This document shows, in pieces, positions 60,880 to 64,000 of a stretch of 64,000 nucleotides of DNA. The DNA is taken from the NCBI GenBank assembly GCA_030448105.1, contig JAUJNP010000001.1, forward strand, positions 421,403 through 485,402, in the 5' to 3' direction. This stretch comes from Acidimicrobiales bacterium. GTDB lineage: Bacteria; Actinomycetota; Acidimicrobiia; Acidimicrobiales; Iamiaceae. Under the pieces are notes generated by a model, which was given only the letters and a program-made list of their open reading frames with translations, was not told the DNA's origin and searched no databases. Position 1 is the stretch's first letter. Every line of letters starts with the position of its first letter. The translations under genes and the position numbers were made by a program.

Positions 60880-60896
60880 GTGAACGCATCGTGAAC
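60880..60896 (-). promoter_or_regulatory. PHO box (RegX3/PhoP-type direct repeat)
   Basis: On the minus strand GTTCACGATGC is followed directly by GTTCACCACCC: two 11-bp units starting GTTCAC, the actinobacterial PHO-box pattern. It lies 91-107 bp before the pstS ATG. The RegX3-like regulator encoded at 52.4 kb is the natural reader. Confidence 0.75.
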
Positions 60897-60943
60897 GGGA
60901 GCCCAACATTGGCAACCGTCCCCGGATGGCCTCCGGTGCCCGA

Positions 60944-61402
60944 CTACAAGAGGTCGTCGAGCACGGGCCGGTCGTGGGGGTAGCTCAGCCGGCGCCGGGC
61001 GGGATCCAGCTCCAGCCACGCGATCTGATCCACCTCGTCGTTGGGGGCGAAGGTCCCCCCGACCACTTCCATGGCCCAGTACCGGACGACCTTCGGGCGG
61101 CCGTGGCGGTCTCGGTAGCGGGTGGCGGCCAACTCCGCGCCGAGCCGGCAGACGAGGCCGGTCTCCTCCTCGACCTCCCGCCGTGCGCACTCCTCGTCGG
61201 TCTCACCCGGATCGCGCTTGCCCTTGGGGAGGGACCAGTCGTCGTAGCGCGGACGGTGCACCAGAAGCACCTCGGGGCCGTGTGGTCCGGGACGCCACAC
61301 CACGCCACCCGCGGCCCGCACGATGGGGGCCGGCTCCCCGGACGGCTCCTGCTCAGAGGGGACGGTGCTCAGGGGACGGTGCTCAGAGGGGATCGTGGTC
61401 AC
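60944..61402 (-). CDS. NUDIX hydrolase
   Basis: 152 residues. NUDIX box GKRDPGETDEECARREVEEE (ending ETGL). First ~20 residues are a variable extension. The single-domain form resembles the amino half of actinobacterial MutT1-like diadenosine polyphosphate/8-oxo-dGTP pyrophosphatases. GTG start lies 20 bp inside the end of ppk1, so it is co-translated and may act on poly- or diphosphate substrates. Intact. Confidence 0.85.
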   Translation of the reverse strand: MTTIPSEHRPLSTVPSEQEPSGEPAPIVRAAGGVVWRPGPHGPEVLLVHRPRYDDWSLPKGKRDPGETDEECARREVEEETGLVCRLGAELAATRYRDRHGRPKVVRYWAMEVVGGTFAPNDEVDQIAWLELDPARRRLSYPHDRPVLDDLL

Positions 61403-63506
61403 GGCGCTGCGACCGGGCGAGGGCCAGCTCCTGGAGGCGGCGGTGGACATCGACCGTGCCCCTCCGCTCGACGTGGCGCCACACCCCTTCCGGGCCCAGC
61501 TCCCAGGCCAGGGTGTCGTCGGCCAGGTTGACGTCGAGCACCTCCTGGAGGCGCTGCTGGAGGGCCGGGTCGGTGACGGGAGCCAGCGCCTCCACCCGGC
61601 GGTCGAGGTTCCGGGGCATGAGGTCGGCCGAGCCGATGTAGACCACCGGCTTGCCCTCGCCGGCGCCGTTGGCGAACCGGAAGATGCGGGAGTGCTCCAG
61701 GTAGCGGCCCACGATGGAGCGCACGCGGATCCGGTCCGAGAGACCGGGCACCCCGGGCCGCAGGCAGCAGATCCCGCGGATCACCAGGTCGATCTCGACA
61801 CCGGCCTGCGACGCCGCGTAGAGCTCGTCGATCAGGGCCGCGTCGACCAGGCTGTTCATCTTCATGATGATCCGGCCGGTGCCGGGTGGCGCGTCGCGCT
61901 CACCCCGGATCAGGTCCTCGACCCGGTGCCGCAGCGAGTGCGGCGCCATCAGCAACTTGTCGTAGCGGACGTTGCGGCCGTAGCCGGTGAGGAAGTTGAA
62001 GAGCTGGGTGAGGTCGGCGCCGAGGTCGGGATCGGCGCTGAGCAGGCCGAGGTCCTCGTAGAGCTTGGCTGTCTTGGAGTTGTAGTTCCCGGTGCCGATG
62101 TGGCAGTAGCGCCGCACGCTACCGGGCTCGTCTCGGACCACCAGCGCCGTCTTGGTGTGCGTCTTCAAGCCCACCAGGCCGTAGGTGACGTGGACGCCCA
62201 CCTCCTCCAGGGCCCTGGCCCACTCGATGTTGTTGGCCTCGTCGAAGCGGGCCTTCACCTCCACCAGGGCTGCTACCTGCTTGCCCCGCTCGGCCGCCCG
62301 GATCAGGGACTTGATGATGGGGCTGTCGCCCGAGGTGCGGTAGAGGGTGAGCTTGATCGTGAGCACCTGGGGATCCGATGCCGCCTGGCGGATGAACTCC
62401 TCCACCGAGGAGCTGAACGAGTCGTACGGGTGGTGCACGAGCACGTCCCCCTCGCGCAGCACCTTGAACAGGTCCACCCGCTCGCCGTCGGTCGGGGCCA
62501 GCCGGGGCTGGGTGACCGGCGACCACGGGTCGTCCTTGAGGTCCGGGCGGTCGAGGGCGTGCAGCGCCCACAGGCCGCCCAGGTCGAGGGGACCGACGTG
62601 GGTGTGCACGGCGTCCTCGTCGAGCTCCAGCTCGCGCAGGAGCAGCGTGCGGATCTCCTCGGTGGTGTGGGCGTCGAGCTCGAGGCGCACCGCTCGCCCG
62701 AAGCGACGGCGGCGCAGCTCTATCTCCACCGCCGCCAGCAGGTCGTCGGCTTCTTCCTCCTCGAGGGTGAGGTCGGCGTTGCGGGTCACCCGGAAGGCGA
62801 AGTGGTCCTCGACGACCATGCCCGGGAAGAGCTGGTCGAGGTGGGCGGCTATCACCTGCTCCAGCGGCACGAAGCGCTCGCCATCGGGCATCACCACGAA
62901 GCGGGGCAGCACCTGGGGCACCTTCACCCGGGCGAAGCGGCGATCGCCGGTGTCGGGGTCGCGCACCACCACCGCCAGGTTGAGCGAGAGGTTGGAGATG
63001 TAGGGGAAGGGGTGGCCGGGGTCGACGGCCAGCGGCGTGAGCACCGGGAAGATCCGGTTCTCGAACTCCTCCACCATGTGCTTGCGGTCGTCCTCGTCCA
63101 GCTCGTCCCACCCGGAGAAGACGATGCCGACCCGGGCCAGTTCGGTGGCCACCTCCTCGAGGAACACCCGCTCCAGGCGCTGGGTCAGCTCCCGGCTGCG
63201 GTCCCCGATCTCGAGGAGCTGCTGGGCCGGCGTGCGGCCGTCGGGGGTGGTGGCGGCGATGCCGGCGGCCACCTGGTCCATGAGGCCGGCCACCCGCACC
63301 TGGAAGAACTCGTCGAGGTTCTGGCTGAAGATGGCGCAGAACTTGGCCCGCTCGATGATCGGCACGCTGGGATCGCTGGCCAGGGCGAGCACCCGCTCGT
63401 CGAAGTCGAGCCAGGACAGCTCCCGGTTCAAGAAGCGCTCAGGGCCAGCGCCGCCCGGGCCACCGCTCCAGGCCGCAGGGATGGACACGAGCGCTTCGGC
63501 GGTCAC
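61383..63506 (-). CDS. ppk1: Polyphosphate kinase PPK1
   Basis: 707 residues from GTG 63506. Amino domain FLNRELSWLDFDERVLALA, head domain, and catalytic cores KLTLYRTSGDSPIIKSL, VKARFDEANNIEWA, THTKTALVVRDE and YCHIGTGNYNSKTAKLY with the phosphorylated histidine. Makes and degrades long-chain polyphosphate from ATP. Located after the phosphate regulon and co-transcribed with a NUDIX gene. Length as expected. Confidence 0.95.
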   Translation of the reverse strand: MTAEALVSIPAAWSGGPGGAGPERFLNRELSWLDFDERVLALASDPSVPIIERAKFCAIFSQNLDEFFQVRVAGLMDQVAAGIAATTPDGRTPAQQLLEIGDRSRELTQRLERVFLEEVATELARVGIVFSGWDELDEDDRKHMVEEFENRIFPVLTPLAVDPGHPFPYISNLSLNLAVVVRDPDTGDRRFARVKVPQVLPRFVVMPDGERFVPLEQVIAAHLDQLFPGMVVEDHFAFRVTRNADLTLEEEEADDLLAAVEIELRRRRFGRAVRLELDAHTTEEIRTLLLRELELDEDAVHTHVGPLDLGGLWALHALDRPDLKDDPWSPVTQPRLAPTDGERVDLFKVLREGDVLVHHPYDSFSSSVEEFIRQAASDPQVLTIKLTLYRTSGDSPIIKSLIRAAERGKQVAALVEVKARFDEANNIEWARALEEVGVHVTYGLVGLKTHTKTALVVRDEPGSVRRYCHIGTGNYNSKTAKLYEDLGLLSADPDLGADLTQLFNFLTGYGRNVRYDKLLMAPHSLRHRVEDLIRGERDAPPGTGRIIMKMNSLVDAALIDELYAASQAGVEIDLVIRGICCLRPGVPGLSDRIRVRSIVGRYLEHSRIFRFANGAGEGKPVVYIGSADLMPRNLDRRVEALAPVTDPALQQRLQEVLDVNLADDTLAWELGPEGVWRHVERRGTVDVHRRLQELALARSQRRDHDPL

Positions 63507-63555
63507 TCGGGCAGGGTACCCAGCGCCGGGGCCGACGTTCAGCCGGGGCCGATCT

Positions 63556-64000
63556 TCAGCCGGTGGTGTCGGCGAGCAGGGCGGCACCCACCACCCCGGC
63601 GTGATCGCCGAGGGCGGCCGGCACCACCTCCAGCGACGAGCCGGCGAACAGCCGGTCGCGCACGGCGTCGGCGATGCGGTCCACGAACGCCGGCCCCAGC
63701 TTCTCGGCCACCCCACCGCCGAGCACGACCAGATCGAGGTCGAGCAGCATCACCGCCGAGGCCACCGCCACCGAAACCGCCTCCACCGCCTCGTCGAGGA
63801 GCGAGGTGGCGACGGGATCGGCGGCGGCAAGAGCCTTGGCGAAGACCCCCGACTTCATCTTCCGGTCGCCGGCCAGCTCAACCAGGGCGGTCGGCTCGCC
63901 GGCGGCGTGGCGGCGACGGGCTTCGGCCTCCATGGCCACCCGCCCGGCGTAGGCCTCGGTGTGCCCGTCCAGGCCACACCCGCAGCGTCGGCCGCCGGGG
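63556..64000 (-). CDS. Partial ROK-family sugar kinase (carboxy half)
   Basis: The visible 147 residues run from the zinc region (RRCGCGLDGHTEAYAGRVAM, where a His stands in place of the usual third Cys) through VAVASAVMLLDLDLVVLGGGVAE to the end ALLADTTG. This is the second half of a ROK glucokinase-like protein; the amino half with the ATP and sugar sites is outside the window. Likely glucokinase or related N-acetyl-sugar kinase. Confidence 0.8.
   Translation of the reverse strand, partial: PGGRRCGCGLDGHTEAYAGRVAMEAEARRRHAAGEPTALVELAGDRKMKSGVFAKALAAADPVATSLLDEAVEAVSVAVASAVMLLDLDLVVLGGGVAEKLGPAFVDRIADAVRDRLFAGSSLEVVPAALGDHAGVVGAALLADTTG

Overview
The window is about 70% G+C. It carries F420-linked families (an LLM-class oxidoreductase and a DUF2342-type zinc metalloprotease), a UPF0182 giant membrane protein, a DivIVA-like protein, leaderless-looking starts and an initiator tRNA of actinobacterial type. 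This points to Actinomycetota. A deep-branching lineage such as Acidimicrobiia is my inference and is not proven. The right half (about 27.6-64 kb) is conserved chromosome. The left half (about 5-27.6 kb) is accessory DNA.

Layout. 1-5 kb: end of a GT-C type glycosyltransferase, an orphan dimethylformamidase-like protein, and a TetR regulator plus LLM oxidoreductase divergent from a membrane/SRPBCC protein across a clear two-copy operator. 5-8.2 kb: a truncated dehydrogenase, an ECF sigma/anti-sigma pair and two small lipoprotein genes broken by single-base indels. 8.4-10.3 kb: two integrase remnants and a tRNA-Pro 3' remnant split by an IS481-family element. 10.4-27.6 kb: an array anchored on the initiator tRNA (fMet, CAU). 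Three direct repeats of the 3' half of this tRNA lie at 10.42, 17.95 and 20.39 kb. Each is followed 120-122 bp later by a pair of TAGAAG repeats and then by a cargo block. The 5' part of the tRNA sits at 27.6 kb next to a decayed tyrosine integrase. Cargo 1 is a 13-gene copper operon (csoR, copA, small membrane proteins, two thioredoxin-like proteins, hydrolase, BNR protein, truncated lgt) with 4-bp overlaps at 11 of 12 junctions. Cargo 2 is an MNT/HEPN pair plus DUF3024 and MGMT-like genes. Cargo 3 holds an ion-channel-like protein, a DUF421 protein, fragments of MFS and transposase genes, a hydrolase and an ABC1-family kinase.

27.6-39.9 kb: UPF0182, the DivIVA-like protein, a FecR-like protein translationally coupled to a polytopic histidine kinase, a PDZ-Lon (YlbL-type) protease and a HEAT-repeat protein. 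39.9-45 kb: a complete branched-chain amino-acid ABC transporter (order livG-F-H-M-K on the minus strand). 45-52.3 kb: mreB, a small membrane protein, moaE, a PDZ protein with a degenerate protease domain, an epimerase divergent from a zinc metalloprotease, a phosphodiesterase and an MFS protein. 52.4-60.9 kb: a phosphate regulon in one direction, pstS-C-A-B, two phoU genes, surE, then a SenX3/RegX3-type pair, with a PHO-box direct repeat before pstS. 61-64 kb: NUDIX hydrolase, ppk1 and the end of a ROK kinase, so phosphate uptake and polyphosphate synthesis are neighbours.

Many genes, including otherwise conserved ones (pstC, the kinase, the DivIVA-like gene), carry single-base indels in short homopolymers or exact tandem duplications. 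Either the assembly has residual errors or the strain has decayed; a reader should treat every 'pseudogene' call in the core region with that in mind.
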